Positions 1 through 11,304 of a stretch of 64,000 bases of DNA are shown here, piece after piece. Each line of letters opens with the position of its first letter. Position 1 is the first letter of the stretch. Source of the DNA: Rhinopithecus roxellana (lineage: Eukaryota > Chordata > Mammalia > Primates > Cercopithecidae). The stretch spans positions 22,250,620 through 22,314,619 of the forward strand of contig NC_044568.1 of assembly GCF_007565055.1 (NCBI RefSeq). Direction: 5' to 3'. The position numbers and the translations under genes are program-made. A model generated the notes under the pieces. It was given only the letters and a program-made list of their open reading frames with translations, did not search any database and had not been told where the DNA came from.

Positions 1-100
1 GCATTCAAAGCCCTGCCACTAACTCACTGTGTAATGTCCAGTAATCTAGTTTTCCTGTCTGTGAAATGAAAGGCTGGGTAACATGAGCGGCTCTCCAGAC
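1..100 (+). mobile_element. MIR SINE fragment
   Basis: Degraded MIR core. The order 'ctgccactaactcactgtg', then a cytosine/thymine-rich stretch, then 'gtctgtgaaatgaaaggctg' follows the MIR consensus (ctgccacttactagctgtg ... catctgtaaaatgggg). It may start upstream of the window. Mammal-wide ancient SINE; no coding role. Confidence 0.5.
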
Positions 101-404
101 ATGATCTTTGGAATACGCTAGAAAACCAAGGGATCAGGGAACACAGTGCTGGGAAGAGCTGAACCAACTGGCCCCAAACTCCATAGCAAACAGAAGATAG
201 TTGAATTCCACAGAATTTTTCTTTGCAAAGCAGCTCTGCTGCATTACAAAAAAAGAAAAAAGGAAACCATGTCTGATATCTTGATAACCAACAGACTCCC
301 TGTCTCAGTCCAGCAGCAGGTTAGTGAATTCTTGCTTCAGTGCTCATAATCTGGTGGTACAGGAAGGAGGGCCCTGCTCAGGAGGCTGTGAGGCCGCTGA
401 CAAC

Positions 405-525
405 TAACAACTCACTTACTTCCCCTTTCTGAGTCTCTGTTTCCTTTTATGAAAAAAGCAACAAATGATGCCTGACCTCCCTTGTTCCTAAGTTAATTTG
501 AAGGTCGAATGATATAATAAATTAG
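405..525 (+). mobile_element. MIR-like fragment
   Basis: Weak MIR 3' half: 'ctgagtctctgtttccttt' followed by a tract resembling 'taaaatggggataataat..cctacctc' and 'gaaggtcgaatgatataat'. Highly diverged, so it is tentative. Confidence 0.35.
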
Positions 526-620
526 GAAGCCCTTTGTAAAAGCATAATTTGGGTTACACAGGTGGGGAGAAGAATGATGAAATGCTGACAGCAGTGGCAA
601 CTTACGTGTATTTGGGTAGG

Positions 621-971
621 GTTTTTTTTGTTTTTTTGTATTTTTGTTTTTTTTTTTTTCAAATGAGACCAAGTCTTGCTCTGTTGCCCAGGCTGGAGTG
701 CAGTGGCGCGATCTTGGCTTCACTGCAACCTCTGCTCCACCTCCCGGGTTCAAGCAATTCTCCTGCCACTCTCCTGAGTAGCTGGAACTAAAGGTGCCCA
801 TCACTACGCCCAGCTAATTTTTGTATTTTTAATAGAGTCAGGGTTTCACCATATTTGCCAGACTGGTCTTGAACTCCTGACCTTGTGATCCGCCCACCTT
901 AGCCTCCCATAGTGCTGGGATTACCCACCGTGGGATTACCATAGTGCTGGCATGAGCCACCGCACCTGGCT
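621..971 (-). mobile_element. AluS-like element with small internal duplication
   Basis: Reverse-complement Alu: T-rich tail (621-660), then 'tctgttgcccaggctggagt', 'cctcccgggttcaagcaatt', and a head ending 'gagccaccgcacctggct'. Both monomers are present. Near the head, 'catagtgctgg' occurs twice (907-961), giving about 30 extra bases. Open frames here on both strands are Alu translations. Confidence 0.95.
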
Positions 972-1019
972 GTGTGATTTTTAAAGTTTTGGCTTTTAAC
1001 CTTTAGAAGTGTGGGTTGC

Positions 1020-1505
1020 AGATAAATTTAAATTATGTTATTATTACAGAAAGGAGATGTGATTTCACTCTTTTTCTCTAATATGGATATAAAATCTGCC
1101 AGATCCTGCAGCAGGTTCATTTCAGGTACATAGGCATCCTTGTTTATCCCAGAACCCAAATGGGATTCTGTAGTGTTGATTCGTGAGTACACTGATCTCA
1201 GCTGTAGCTCCTTGGCTAGGGGATGGTGCAGGTAGCAGGGAGAGGAGGGATAGCTGATCCCTGCAAGGAAATGAATGGGGATACAGGTCAGAAGTCCATC
1301 TGCAGAAACTCCTGGGCCTCTCAATTATCCATGATATGGGGTGAAAATGGAGCACTCATGGGGTGAACAAAGCTCCAGGGTGGATGGCATGGGTTCTTCT
1401 GGTCAGATAAGTTCCAGGAGTTCAACGTGTCAAATCATTCTTTCCATTAAACCTCTGCTTGTCACAAACCAGCACATGGGTGGGCATGCCTTTTACTGAG
1501 TTATT
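1020..1505. other. Unique sequence, nothing recognised
   Basis: No repeat family, RNA gene or exon recognised. Two overlapping minus-strand open frames of about 75-100 codons start at 1324 and 1355 but show no motif, no splice context and no compositional bias, so I treat them as chance. Confidence 0.5.
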
Positions 1506-1507
1506 GT

Positions 1508-1700
1508 CTACTAATTAGCTTTTTTAATTGAGTGTCTACTATGTGACAGACACTGTGCTACATGCTTTGCATACACTTTCAGAAACAAATTTTCTGCAGC
1601 ATCTTGATGAGGTGGGTATTGCCTCCACTGCCCAGATACAAAAATAAGGGTTTGGAGCACTTCGGTTTGTATTCAGTTCATATGCCTAGCTAATGCCCAA
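1508..1700 (-). mobile_element. MIR SINE
   Basis: 'gagtgtctactatgtgacag' then 'acactgtgctacatgctttg' matches the reverse complement of the MIR tail, followed by a degraded 'gaggtgggtattgcc' and a 'cagatacaaaaataagg' core. Landmarks are in order over about 190 bases. Confidence 0.75.
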
Positions 1701-4110
1701 AATGGAATTTGAAGCTATATATGGCCCATTTGGAAGCTACTGCTCTTCTACATTTGACATTGAACCAAGATCGACTTTTCTATAATTCTTTCAAATTTTG
1801 CTTTCTGGAGATGCTCAGAATTCAGCTAACTCTTTTTCCACATAGTCACCACTCAAGAAATGTTTTTGGAGACAAGGATTTCTTCAATAGTTAAGTGATA
1901 AGAATTTAGTAAAACATGTTTTTTTGCCCTCAGGGAACTCCAAGGTTCCTGGAATTTTTAGAGAGTAGGCATCTCCCTAAGGGTCTTCCAATTTCCACCT
2001 CAGACACCAGGGTGTCCTTTCATACCTCTTTAGAGGAACATCTCCCATCTTTCCCCAGACGTTCTCCAACCCGCCCAGCTCTGCCAAGTAGTCTCTGAAT
2101 GAATGAATCATGATTTTCAAACCTCTCTCCCATAACGTTTTCCACATTAGAACAAAATTTTGTTCTACATCCTTCCCTACCTAAGTCTCCAAAGAAGGTG
2201 CTAATGAGTAATAAAATGCAAGCCCTGCAGGGGACTGTAGGAAGGCAGCCAGACGATAAATATCTTCTAACAAATGGAGCCAGCTCAACAGGAGATAGCT
2301 CTGTAAGATCTCATAAGCTAATCGTTGTCAAAGGGATTGCTATGGTGCCCATGGAAGGAGGAGTTATGTGGTTGTAGAGGCAAGTGCCATGTTTCTATCA
2401 GTATTTCACCCAAGAGCATTAAGTCCGGGCCCAGAGTCATTCCCTGATAGAAAGAACAGTCATTACTTGGCTACTGCTCACACCACCGGCCACTTCGGTG
2501 CTCACACCACCAGCCACTTCAGTACTCACACCGTAAAGGAGGGACAATTCTGTTCTGGACAGCAAATGTTAAAGAAGTGACACTAATCTTGTTTTTTATG
2601 AAAGCAAATAAACAAACCAAATAATGCAAAACTTGGCTCCATTTTTAGAGCACCATTGTGACAAAGCCCAGCTGGATGTCTCCACAGGCCCAAATAACAT
2701 CTCCCTAGGAGAAGCATATGCATCTGGAGATGGGGTTGGCCTTTGCTCTCAGGGATCTTATATATCATTGATCAATTGCATCTTCTCCAAAGAGATTTAC
2801 CAGCAGATTAAATGTGCAACTCATGCACCATTGGTTGGGCAGAAAGTAAGTGCTCTCCAGCATTACTTTGTAAAGGAAAGTCCCTTTGAACCACAGCTGC
2901 CCTGATCATCTAAGGAGCAGACGAAGAGGTAACAATATAGCAGAGTTACTGTAAACCATAAACTTGGGCAACAAGGACTTAGTGCCTTTCTGGTAAGATG
3001 TCCATGAAGGAAAGGCTTACCCTTGTATCTCCAGGGTGGCTGCCCATGAAACCACAGAAACATAGCTTGATCTTCTGGTTCAGAGGCTGTTCCTGCTTTT
3101 GAATACAACCATGACTTTGGCTTGGACTGTAAGCAACCCCAAGGTCTAAATTTTCATTCTCCATCTCTTCCATGCCTAGAGATTTTTGTATGCCTTTAGG
3201 TTTTAAACCTTAACAATCTAATCTAGCTCACACAGCACCCACGGGGAAGGGACTTGCATTTGAAGGACACCTGTTTTAACAAATATACACATAGAGAAAA
3301 TAACAGCTCCACAGCAAGTCAGCTCACTAAAATGAATAGTACAATTATAAATTAAAATAGGTCAGGATATATTCAGGATTGCAAGGGCACTTCACAAAGA
3401 AGGAAGAAAACACCTACATCATGAAGAATATGTGTAGATTTTTGAAGGGAAGAAACAGAAAGAACAGCCTCATCCCTCCTCTGTGGCAATGCTTTCCATA
3501 TCACACATTTATGCCTTGTTTCCTGGGAAACCCACTGTCTGGGTCTCACCATGACCGACCGCTGCTCTGCTGAAAGGCCCAGTTTGATTGCTTGGGGCTT
3601 TGAAGTTCCACCTAAGGCACAGCAGGTTTTTCTTCCTGGTGTCTGCCCCTGCCTTTGGCATTTTTACCTCCTGCTTGGGTCCTGTCTGGGCAGAAGACAG
3701 AGTAAATGTTGCTGCCTACCGCCTGTTTCTATGTATCCCTGGTGGCACTTATGCATCATCCTTAGATGGATATTCTTTGGACTGACAAAGATCAAGGACC
3801 CTGGGACATTAACAGATCTAGCTTAGAGTTGTTCTAGCTATACATGCCCCCTCCCCTCCAACACACACACACAAGAGATACATGCACACACACCTATGCC
3901 TCATCTTCCCTCTCTTCCCTTACTCCGCAGCTGAGATATCCCAGCCTGTCCTATGGTTGAGTGCTTATAAGATGCTGCTAAATCCTACTTTACACTACAC
4001 GGAATAAACTGAACCTGCTACTGATACATAATACCTTTCTTTTCAATATTTCATGAGCTTGCGCAACCCCCTTCCACAGATGCCCAACCCTCCATGCTTG
4101 GGTAACCATT
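1700..4110. other. Mostly unique intergenic/intronic DNA
   Basis: Apart from a short 24-bp tandem repeat (2475-2532) and a small CA cluster near 3860-3895, I recognise no element. Several open frames of 60-93 codons exist on both strands (for example 2624-2905 plus), without recognisable domains. A donor-like 'cagaaagtaagtg' occurs near 2840, but no matching acceptor-bounded exon is convincing. Confidence 0.45.
2475..2532 (+). repeat. 24-bp short minisatellite, about 2.4 copies
   Basis: Units begin at 2475, 2499 and 2523 with 'tgctcacaccacc' (third copy 'tactcacacc'). The period is 24 bases, so the surrounding 70-codon open frame carries an eight-residue repeat (AHTTGHFG / AHTTSHFS). I see no sign the frame is a real gene. 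Confidence 0.8.
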
Positions 4111-4127
4111 AACATCTTCCTGCAGAA

Positions 4128-4482
4128 TATCCCACTACATGGATGAACCTAGAGGGCATTATGCCGAGTGAAATGAACCAGTCACAGACAGACGAGTACT
4201 GCATGATTCCATTTACATGAGGTATTTAAAATAGTCAAATTCATAAAAGCAAAAGGGTGGAAGGGTGGTTGCCAAGGCCTAGGGGCAGGGGGAAATAGGG
4301 AGTTCATTATTTATGAACCAGCAGGCATACTTTCAGTTAAACAAGATGGATATGTTCTAGAGATCTGCTGTACAACATTGCACCTATAGTAATCAATGTT
4401 GCACTGTACACTTAAACTATACCAAGAAGGTAGATCTCATGTTAAATATTCTAATCACAATAAAATAAACTTTTTTAAAGAA
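4128..4482 (+). mobile_element. L1M (L1MB/L1MC-type) 3' end
   Basis: Old LINE-1 3' region. It runs from 'acatggatgaacct' through 'catgattccatttacatgag', 'ggttgccaaggcctagg' and 'cactgtacacttaaactata' to 'tctaatcacaataaaataaa', the terminal polyadenylation-type end. The 5' part is missing and there is no intact ORF. Confidence 0.85.
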
Positions 4483-4499
4483 GAAAAACACTTTTTAAA

Positions 4500-5555
4500 A
4501 AATCTTCCTTCTGAGAAGAAAAGATTTAAGCATTACACAGGATCCTAATTAAAAAGTACTATTACCATAAAGTAAGCAGAATATTGGCTTTTGACATGAG
4601 GAGAGGATGGAGATGTCACTTAGAGAAAACTCAAACTGAAACACCAGCAGTATCCAAACCAAAAGCCAGAAGAAAGGTTCGCAGGGCCACTAAAAAAAGA
4701 AACTACTACGTAGACGTCTTGTCGAACGTATTTAAAGAAAAGTCTCTTTCAAATAATTACAAATTAAAAGCTTGGCTTTGAGACTGAACTTTGAGCAGAC
4801 AGATGAGAGAGATAAAATGAAATTTTTTTTTTCTGCCAAGAATAATAAAGATCTTGATACAAAGATGTGATGTTTTCCCCCCAGTGAAGCAACTCTGGAA
4901 CAAGAAAAGCATGATGAGGAGGAGAAATTCAGTTTACAGAAGAATAGTGGCAGTTCTTTCATTTATAACTTGCTAAAGAATGTTGAATCAGTTCCTTAAT
5001 GAGCATAGAGAATGGAAGTTTTTATGGGAGAACACTGGACGTTGTTTTTACTGGCTGAATGAATAGCATTAGAGTAAAGTGCTTGTCCTTATTCTATTGT
5101 GCGGCTTTGGTTATTTGAAGTAGAGCTTCTTTTATTACCTTTCCAATGTCCTACACAACACAAACTTACAGCATTTTTTAGAGAGAACCTGGCCTCAATG
5201 GGAACTCACCTGACACTGGAGTCAGGCTTGTGACATGTCAAATTGCCTATGTCACGAGTACCCTTGATAAAAATGATCTCAATATGGCTTATTTCTCCTG
5301 AGTTATGTCTCATGATAAACCAACTCTGGCAATGCTAGGATGGGACAGATTTCTGGAAATAATCACCACAAATTTTCAAAAGGCACTTTGTGTTGAAGTA
5401 GAAAATCTTTTATCCTGATCGTAAGACCTTAGGAATGGATACCAGTTTGGGACTCAGGCAGCTTAGATAATGTTACAACTCTACCGTATCTATGGTATCA
5501 AGCATCCTATATCATAATGTGCAAGAAATTAACTTGTGTGGGAACTAGGGGAGCT
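4500..5555. other. Unique sequence, nothing recognised
   Basis: AT-rich DNA with no assignable repeat. Short frames at 4584-4781 (plus) and 4732-4962 (minus) are lysine- or serine-rich and lack family motifs. Confidence 0.45.
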
Positions 5556-5559
5556 AGAT

Positions 5560-5740
5560 TTAGAAAACGGAATTACAGGACCCCCCAATTAAATTTAGAT
5601 TCAAATAAACAGCAATAGCTTTTAATATAAGTATATCCCATACACTTTGGGAGACGTATTTATATTAAAACAATTATTTGCTGTTTATCTAAAATTCTAA
5701 TTTAACTCAAATTCCTATATTTTGTCTGGCAACTCTACTT
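5560..5740. mobile_element. Palindromic interspersed element (family name uncertain)
   Basis: Two arms of about 54 bases (5587-5640 and 5651-5706) are imperfect reverse complements around a 10-base loop. Each carries 'aaataaacagcaa' or its complement 'ttgctgttta' and 'ttttaatata' or its complement. The flank 'ttgtctggcaactctacttg' also matches a dispersed element I recognise but cannot name with confidence. It resembles a non-autonomous DNA transposon or foldback repeat. Confidence 0.6.
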
Positions 5741-5896
5741 GAAATGCATCTGTCAAAACAATGAACTGGACTTTGCAAGTCAATCTTCAAGTACCATGTT
5801 ATTTTTAGTTCAAATTCTATAATCATTTTCTTTTTAACTATCTTCCTGTGAACTCAGAGTGCCCATGCGTAGTCCTCACAAAAGCAACCTTGTTGT

Positions 5897-6193
5897 AATT
5901 AATTAATTAATTAATTTTAGACAGGATCTCCCTCTGTCTTCAAGGCTGGAGTGGAATGGGGCCATCTCAGCGCACTGCAACCTCTGTATCCAAAGGCTCA
6001 AGTGATTCTCCTACCTCAGCCTCCTGAGTATCTGGGACTACAGGAGGGTGCCACTGAGCCTGACTAATTTTTGTATTTTTTGTAGTTTCTCCATGTTGCA
6101 CAGGCTGGTCTCAAACTCCTGAGCTCAGATGATCTGCCCTCTTCAGCCTCCCAAAGTGCTGGAATTAGAGGCATGAGCCACTATACCTGGCTA
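5897..6193 (-). mobile_element. AluJ-like element
   Basis: Reverse Alu with a (TTAA)-type degenerate tail (5897-5917). It reads 'acaggatctccctctgtctt', 'caacctctgtatccaaaggc' and a head at 'gccactatacctggct'. High divergence from the consensus suggests an old J-type copy. Confidence 0.93.
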
Positions 6194-6199
6194 GTTTGA

Positions 6200-6635
6200 G
6201 AAGTTTTAACATCAGTGTAACTGAGATCAGTAAAACTCAAGGAGGGATCTTTCGTTTCCCCAGGAGAAGGTAGAACAGACCCTTCAATATTGACAGGTGA
6301 CCTACAATGTAAAAGGCCTAAGGATGAAAGGATTAACTATGGTGCTAATTGATTGAGGAATTAGGAATAATGTTCTCTTTCATCCTCTGAGTTGATACAG
6401 TTCTCAGAAAACAACTAATACCCAAGTCCTGGAGTCAGGATAATTTATATTAGGAGCATGTACCACACTGGATTAGTGGGTAACTTTCAAGGTCTTTTCA
6501 GAATGCAGCACTCATAGATAATTGTTCACATGTACCAAAAAATAATAGAAATGCATTCACCAAACATACCTAGAACACGGGCAGGAGTCCGGTGGTGTAT
6601 CAAGTAGAGGCATTAGCAAACAAATGTTGTTATGG
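6200..6635. other. Unique sequence, nothing recognised
   Basis: No repeat, RNA or exon signature recognised between the AluJ-like element and the following old LINE-like segment. Confidence 0.4.
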
Positions 6636-6639
6636 TCCT

Positions 6640-7010
6640 CAGGTCACTGATAGCCTAATGGTGTTGTTGGCTTGGTGAGAAGTAGCCCAGAAAACAGATG
6701 AACATAAGTAAAATGTGAAAAGTTTTTTGATGGGGGACTCACAGGGCTAATTCAGCAGAGTCACATAAACCAGGGTATGAGGCAGTTGGTCGGGGAAGAC
6801 TTAGTGGATAAGCCAGTAGGTAGGAATTTAGTCTTGTAGTATACACATAAGTCAAATATTCAAGGTGAGGAACAGCAATCCAGGCACAGGGAACAGCAGG
6901 AGCAAATATTTAAGACATGAAATAAGATCCTATGTTCAGGTAACCACAGGATTTTGGAACTGTGAAAACACACAGCTTGCTCAGGAAAGAGAAAAGGGGT
7001 GATGCGGAAA
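6640..7010 (+). mobile_element. Ancient LINE-like 3' sequence (family uncertain)
   Basis: Text such as 'gaacagcaatccaggcacag', 'ggaacagcaggagcaaatat' and 'gtgttca'-like follow-up resembles a very widespread mammalian LINE 3' region ('gaacagcatgtgcaaaggcc' in typical copies). I cannot separate L1M from L2 by eye. The same family recurs at 15.9, 18.6, 26.2-27.2, 40.4 and 43.9 kb. Confidence 0.4.
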
Positions 7011-7019
7011 ATATAAGCA

Positions 7020-7525
7020 GGTGGTGGATCACATACACACATGAATAACAAAGAAATGATAACCATAATTATAATATGTTTTATTATTTGGCCACTGCAA
7101 ATGAAGAAAATGCTGAGATTCATGCCTGTGCTGAAGCATGCAAAGATGGAAAGTCAGCTGCGAGTCAATTAACCATGAAAAAATAGCCAAATGTCCATAA
7201 TTTTGCTGTCTGTCCCTTGGTCAAAATAAATGAATGTCTGCTTTACTTATTCAGTTTCCATCTGGATGTGTCAAACCCTTAGGACATAGAAGAAGCAGAG
7301 AGTCTAAGACTCAGATTGACAAGGATGTGTGATTGCTGTGGGAGAAGGAAAAATAACTCTGTACCATCACCGAGAGTGAATCGATGGGGGAGGCGATGGA
7401 ATAAAGGCAAAGGAAAATATTATATTGCAAACCTGAAACATTAGACCTTGAGTTAGAAGCATGAATGATACTGAATCTTTGAAGTCTTGTGAGGCAGGGA
7501 TAATTCCTAACTGGCAAACAAAAGA
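7020..7525. other. Unique sequence, nothing recognised
   Basis: No element recognised. Minus-strand frames here extend into or out of the neighbouring Alu. Confidence 0.4.
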
Positions 7526-7528
7526 ATT

Positions 7529-7647
7529 GGAGTGGCACAGTGGTTCATGCCTGTAATCCCAGCACTTTGGGAGGCCAAGACAGGCAGATTGCTTGAACCG
7601 AGGAGTTCGAGACCAGCCTGGGCAACATGGAGAAACTCTGTCTCTAC

Positions 7648-7690
<43 letters not shown>

Positions 7691-7840
7691 GAAAAGAAAT
7701 CTAGGCATCTACTCAGGAGACTGAAGTGAGAGGATCACTGGAGCCCAGGAAGCAAAGGTTGCAGTGAGCCGACATTGCGCCACTATACTCCAGTCTAGGT
7801 GACAGGATGAGAGCGAAAAAAACGAGGAGAGAGAGAGAGA
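7529..7840 (+). mobile_element. Alu with long internal A tract
   Basis: 'cctgtaatcccagcactttg' starts the left monomer. The middle A-rich linker has expanded to about 29 A residues (7648-7676) followed by a GAAA-type run. The right monomer ('gtgagaggatcactggagcc') lacks its first part. The tail ends in a GA run (7826-7840). Confidence 0.93.
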
Positions 7841-7841
7841 A

Positions 7842-8566
7842 TCAGAGAACTTAAGCCCAAGTTCTGGCATCAAACAAAATGATAGAACCTAAATTTTACC
7901 TCAGCCATGAGAAAGAAACCCAAATACACGTGCCAAGCGTTCCCTAAATCTGCAGCAAAAACAGCCAAAGAAATGCGACTCATGATATAACAGAGGTAGT
8001 GCCTTTGCAAAAAAAGGAAATTAATTTCAGTCTGATTTCCCCTGATTTGTACCGTATGTACCAAATCACAGCCCTCTTTGAGAAATTAAGGGCATTAGTT
8101 ATCTTCCCATTCAGTTGCAGTGGCATTATACTTGCATACAGACGTTCCTAGCTGAGATGAGAAATATCAAGATTTTACAAAATCATTCATCAAGAGGTGA
8201 GACCTAATCCTGATTAGCGTTTCAATAAGAAGCCTGGGACAAAATAGAGAATAAGCACAGGATCACAGCAGCAATTAGGCACCTTCTAGACAGCCACACT
8301 TTTCCTCAGATCAATCAAGTTTGAGCAAATGATAAATTTTTCCTTTCTCTCTTTTTGCCCCCTGCTGTGAAATGAACTGCCTTAAATAACTGATGAGGTG
8401 ACAGCAAGCCTGTTAAAGGAAACGTTTGCCCATTAAGTGAAGCTTAATTAAACAGAGCACAGGCTAATCGTTCTTCCATCTAATAAGTGATACACCCTGG
8501 TTAACATCATCCTGCTTGCAGGGCTTGGTCTAGAAGGCCTGCAATGACACCCCACCAGTAAACTAG

Positions 8567-8570
<4 letters not shown>
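7842..8570. promoter_or_regulatory. Unique block with many TAAT/ATTAG motifs (candidate conserved non-coding element)
   Basis: Repeat-free. Between about 8080 and 8480 it contains homeodomain-type cores close together: 'ggcattagtt', 'cctgattagcg', 'gcaattaggc', 'gcccattaagtg' and 'gcttaattaaac'. Such clustering in repeat-free DNA is typical of developmental enhancers, but that is inference; there is no direct evidence of activity or conservation here. Confidence 0.25.

Positions 8571-8572
<2 letters not shown>

Positions 8573-8605
<33 letters not shown>
8573..8605. repeat. (CA)n microsatellite
   Basis: Uninterrupted CA dinucleotide run of about 16 units, bounded by 'ggaaaa' and 'agattttg'. 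A likely polymorphic marker. Confidence 0.97.
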
Positions 8606-8607
<2 letters not shown>

Positions 8608-8787
8608 TTTTGAGAAATCACAAACCAGTTTGCAAATGGAGCTGTGCACATGCAAATAAAGTTAATCAAATATTAATACTCATCTCCTGGTTATCCTCTC
8701 TTTAGATTTATTCAGAACGTTGAAGCTACCTTCATTTACCCCCTTAGATAAGCCATTTAAAATTAATGATAAAAGTTTAGCACCAGT

Positions 8788-9090
8788 GGTCGGGTGCGGT
8801 GGCTCATGCCTGTAATCCCAGGACTTTGAGAGGCCGAGATGAATGGATCACGAAGTCAGGAGATAGAGACCATCCTGGCCAATATGGTAAAACCCCATCT
8901 CTACTAAAAATACAAAAATTAGTTGGGCCTGGTGGTGTGTGCCTGTAGTCCCAGCTACTTGGGAGGCTGAGGCAGGAGAACCGCTTGAAACCGGGAGGTG
9001 GAGGTTGCAGTGAGCCCAGATCGTGCCACAGCACTCCTGCCTGGGCAACAGAGTGAGACTCCATCTCTAAAATAAAACGAAATAAATAAA
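8788..9090 (+). mobile_element. AluY/AluSc-like, full length with target-site duplication
   Basis: Head 'ggtcgggtgcggtggctcat', 'ggagatagagaccatcctgg', right monomer 'gtagtcccagctacttggga' and a tail of AAATAAA type. The flanks 'aaagtttagcaccag' (about 8772-8786) and 'aaagcctagcgccag' (9091-9105) are an imperfect target-site duplication. Confidence 0.95.
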
Positions 9091-9332
9091 AAAGCCTAGC
9101 GCCAGCACTGCGAGGGTCTATGGACTTGAAATCCTCCAAGAGTGTGTCATTAATCCATGAAGATGGGGATCATAGGTGTTTTGCTCATTTTCTTATCTCC
9201 AGGTGGTGCCATGGTATGAAGCACTTAAGCAGTATTCAATGAATACTTACGTGAGAAAGACACTTATACTTGGATACATTCCAGGAAATGGGTAAATCCT
9301 AGAAATGTGTTTATGGGTGGTATTATGGAACA

Positions 9333-9720
9333 GTATTACGGGTTAAATTGTGTCTCCTAAAAAGATGTTGAAGCCCTAACCCCTAGGTTCAGCAAATCTG
9401 ACATTATTTGGAATTAGGGTCTGTGCACATGACGAAGTTAAGATGCAGTCATTAGGATGGGTCCTAAGTCTACGTGGCTGATATCTTTACAAAAACAGGA
9501 AATGTAGACACAAGGAGGAGGCCAAGGAAGGCCTGAGTTACGGGAAGTGAGGAGGAAGGTGGGCAACAGATTGTCCCTCAGAGCACTCAAAAAGAACCAA
9601 CTCTGCCAGCACTTTGATTTTGAACTTGTAGCCTCCAGAACTGTGAGACCATAAATGCCTGCGGCTTAAGCCATCAATTTGTGGAACTTTGTTTCAATGG
9701 AAACACCTGAAAACTAACAC
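9333..9720 (+). mobile_element. MLT1-type LTR (ERVL-MaLR)
   Basis: Near full-length solo LTR. It reads from 'ggttaaattgtgtctcct' through 'gacattatttggaattaggg', 'atgcagtcattaggatgggt', 'cagattgtccctcagagcac' and 'gcctccagaactgtgagacc' to 'gaaaactaacac'. This order is diagnostic of MLT1A/C-type LTRs. No internal region is attached. Confidence 0.9.
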
Positions 9721-9869
9721 GGATACAGTGGACTAAGCTAGATGGAAGAACAACCCATTGCCAGGATGCCAGCGACCTCTGTTATCCTGGCCACAGGCCA
9801 TTTGTACCCTGGTAAGTAATGCTGCAGTCACGAGCACTAGGTTCACAGTCGACCTCTGCACTTCCTAAT

Positions 9870-10015
9870 CATGTGGTCTCATTTCAGAACTATGGGTAAT
9901 AGTCGAGTACATTTCTCCTTAGGTTGTTGGAAGGATTAAATCAGATAATTCTTGTTGAAGTGCCGAACACTATGTATAGCAGGTAGCAAATGCTCAAAAA
10001 ATACTATCAGCATTA
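9870..10015 (+). mobile_element. MIR SINE
   Basis: 3' portion of a MIR: 'ggttgttggaaggattaaat', then 'gtatagcaggtagcaaatgc' and 'tcaaaaaatac', matching the MIR 'ttgtgaggattaaatgag...cacatagtaagcgctcaataaat' tail. Confidence 0.75.
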
Positions 10016-10535
10016 GAGAGCCCCACACCCTAAAGCTTAATGGCATTGGAGTCACTTTTACATTCCTCTGGTTAGTCACCATAACAGGGTGCATGTGGCT
10101 GTATTTGGACTGCCCACATGAGATTGGCTGGTCATACAGGGTCCTTGGGGTCCACATAGGCCCCTCAGCATCTGAGGGACATGGCCAGGAATTCAGGCTG
10201 TTCACACTGGCTTTCACAAATGGCCTTCTGCTCCATCCCATGTTCTCATTTCCTCACGTCCTCCTGGATCCTCGAGTTATCAAGAGGATCTAGTTATATT
10301 GGAACTGACCGAGAGGCCTGAGGATCAGCAGGGCTCATGAGGTGCTGGGAGGCAGGGCTGGGGAGCTGCACTGGCAGTGACCTTGCAAGGCTGCTGGGAA
10401 CCCAGCGAGAGAAGGAACCCCGACTTATTTCAGTGAAAGGCTCAAGGCAAAAGAAGGAACCGCTGTCAATCAGAGCATCCAGGGTGCTACACTGAGGTGG
10501 CTTCCTAATCCCTTGCATTAGGGAGTGGGCCCAGG
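10016..10535. other. Unique sequence, nothing recognised
   Basis: Moderately GC-rich, repeat-poor. Overlapping frames of about 100 codons on both strands (9936-10293) lack domains and cross the MIR, so I do not annotate them. Confidence 0.4.
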
Positions 10536-10539
10536 GCTT

Positions 10540-10745
10540 AGTGATAATTATCTTATCTACTCTTCAGAGCAACTCAGTCAGGTAGGTATTATTACCTTTA
10601 TCTTACAGATGAGCGAAGTGAGGTTCAGGAGACCTTTGGTAATTCAGCTCAAAGTAAGTTGCAAAGCACATGAGCAGCTGGTATTCAAGCCCAGTGGAAG
10701 TACAGCCTGTCACAGCCAACCATTGTGCCCGGCTGCCTGCTGGCA
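10540..10745 (-). mobile_element. MIR SINE
   Basis: Reverse MIR: 'caggtaggtattattacctt', 'tatcttacagatgagcgaag', 'gcacatgagcagctggtatt' and 'caagcccagtgg' are in the expected reverse order over about 200 bases. Confidence 0.8.
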
Positions 10746-10954
10746 CCCACAGCAGTGCCCCTGCTAGAAAGTCACTCTTAATGGGCGCTTGCTAACATTT
10801 GAATCTGATTGAAGACTGCGTTATCAAACCCATCTGCTGACAGTTTATAGCTATATACTTAAAAAGGCATAAATGGTTTTTGAATGCCAGGAGTGTGTGT
10901 TCTCAATTTCCCACATTGTTTATGGAATACCTGGAGTAGAGCAATCACAGTAAT

Positions 10955-11100
10955 AATTCATACTTTATAGCACTTTATAATTTACAAAGGGCTTTCATGA
11001 ACATTAGCTCATTTTACACATCAGCCAACAAAAGTAAGGGTTATTATTATCCTCATTTTATTGACGAAGAATGAAAGCATAAGTCATACCTAGTCTTTAG
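10955..11100 (-). mobile_element. MIR-like fragment
   Basis: 'tagcactttataatttacaa' with 'ttattattatcctcatttta' and 'ttgacgaagaatga' resembles a reverse MIRc-type copy (cattttacagatgaggaa). Confidence 0.5.
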
Positions 11101-11304
11101 TTTTCAGAGATCCGAGTGAAGATGAAGGCTGCTATCCGACAGTTGGACTGAGGCTGCCTCAAGAAAGAAAATCTGTTCTCTCAAGAAAAATACAGTTTCC
11201 ACGTGAGAGTGGACAGGTCCAAAGTCAGCCCCAATTTGGCTTTCTGTCTGCTCAGGGCTTCTTGTCCAGATAGTCCCAGCTCACTAATAGCAGCTGATGA
11301 GGAT

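Noticed and set aside
2624..2905. Possible exon ending at the GTAAGTG near 2846
   Set aside because: Donor looks good, but no acceptor with pyrimidine tract gives a convincing open exon upstream.
8804..9139. Minus-strand frame with MESHSVAQAGVLWHDLGSLQ-type product
   Set aside because: Standard Alu antisense translation, as are similar frames at 549, 7367, 21146, 54010, 58485 and 59227.
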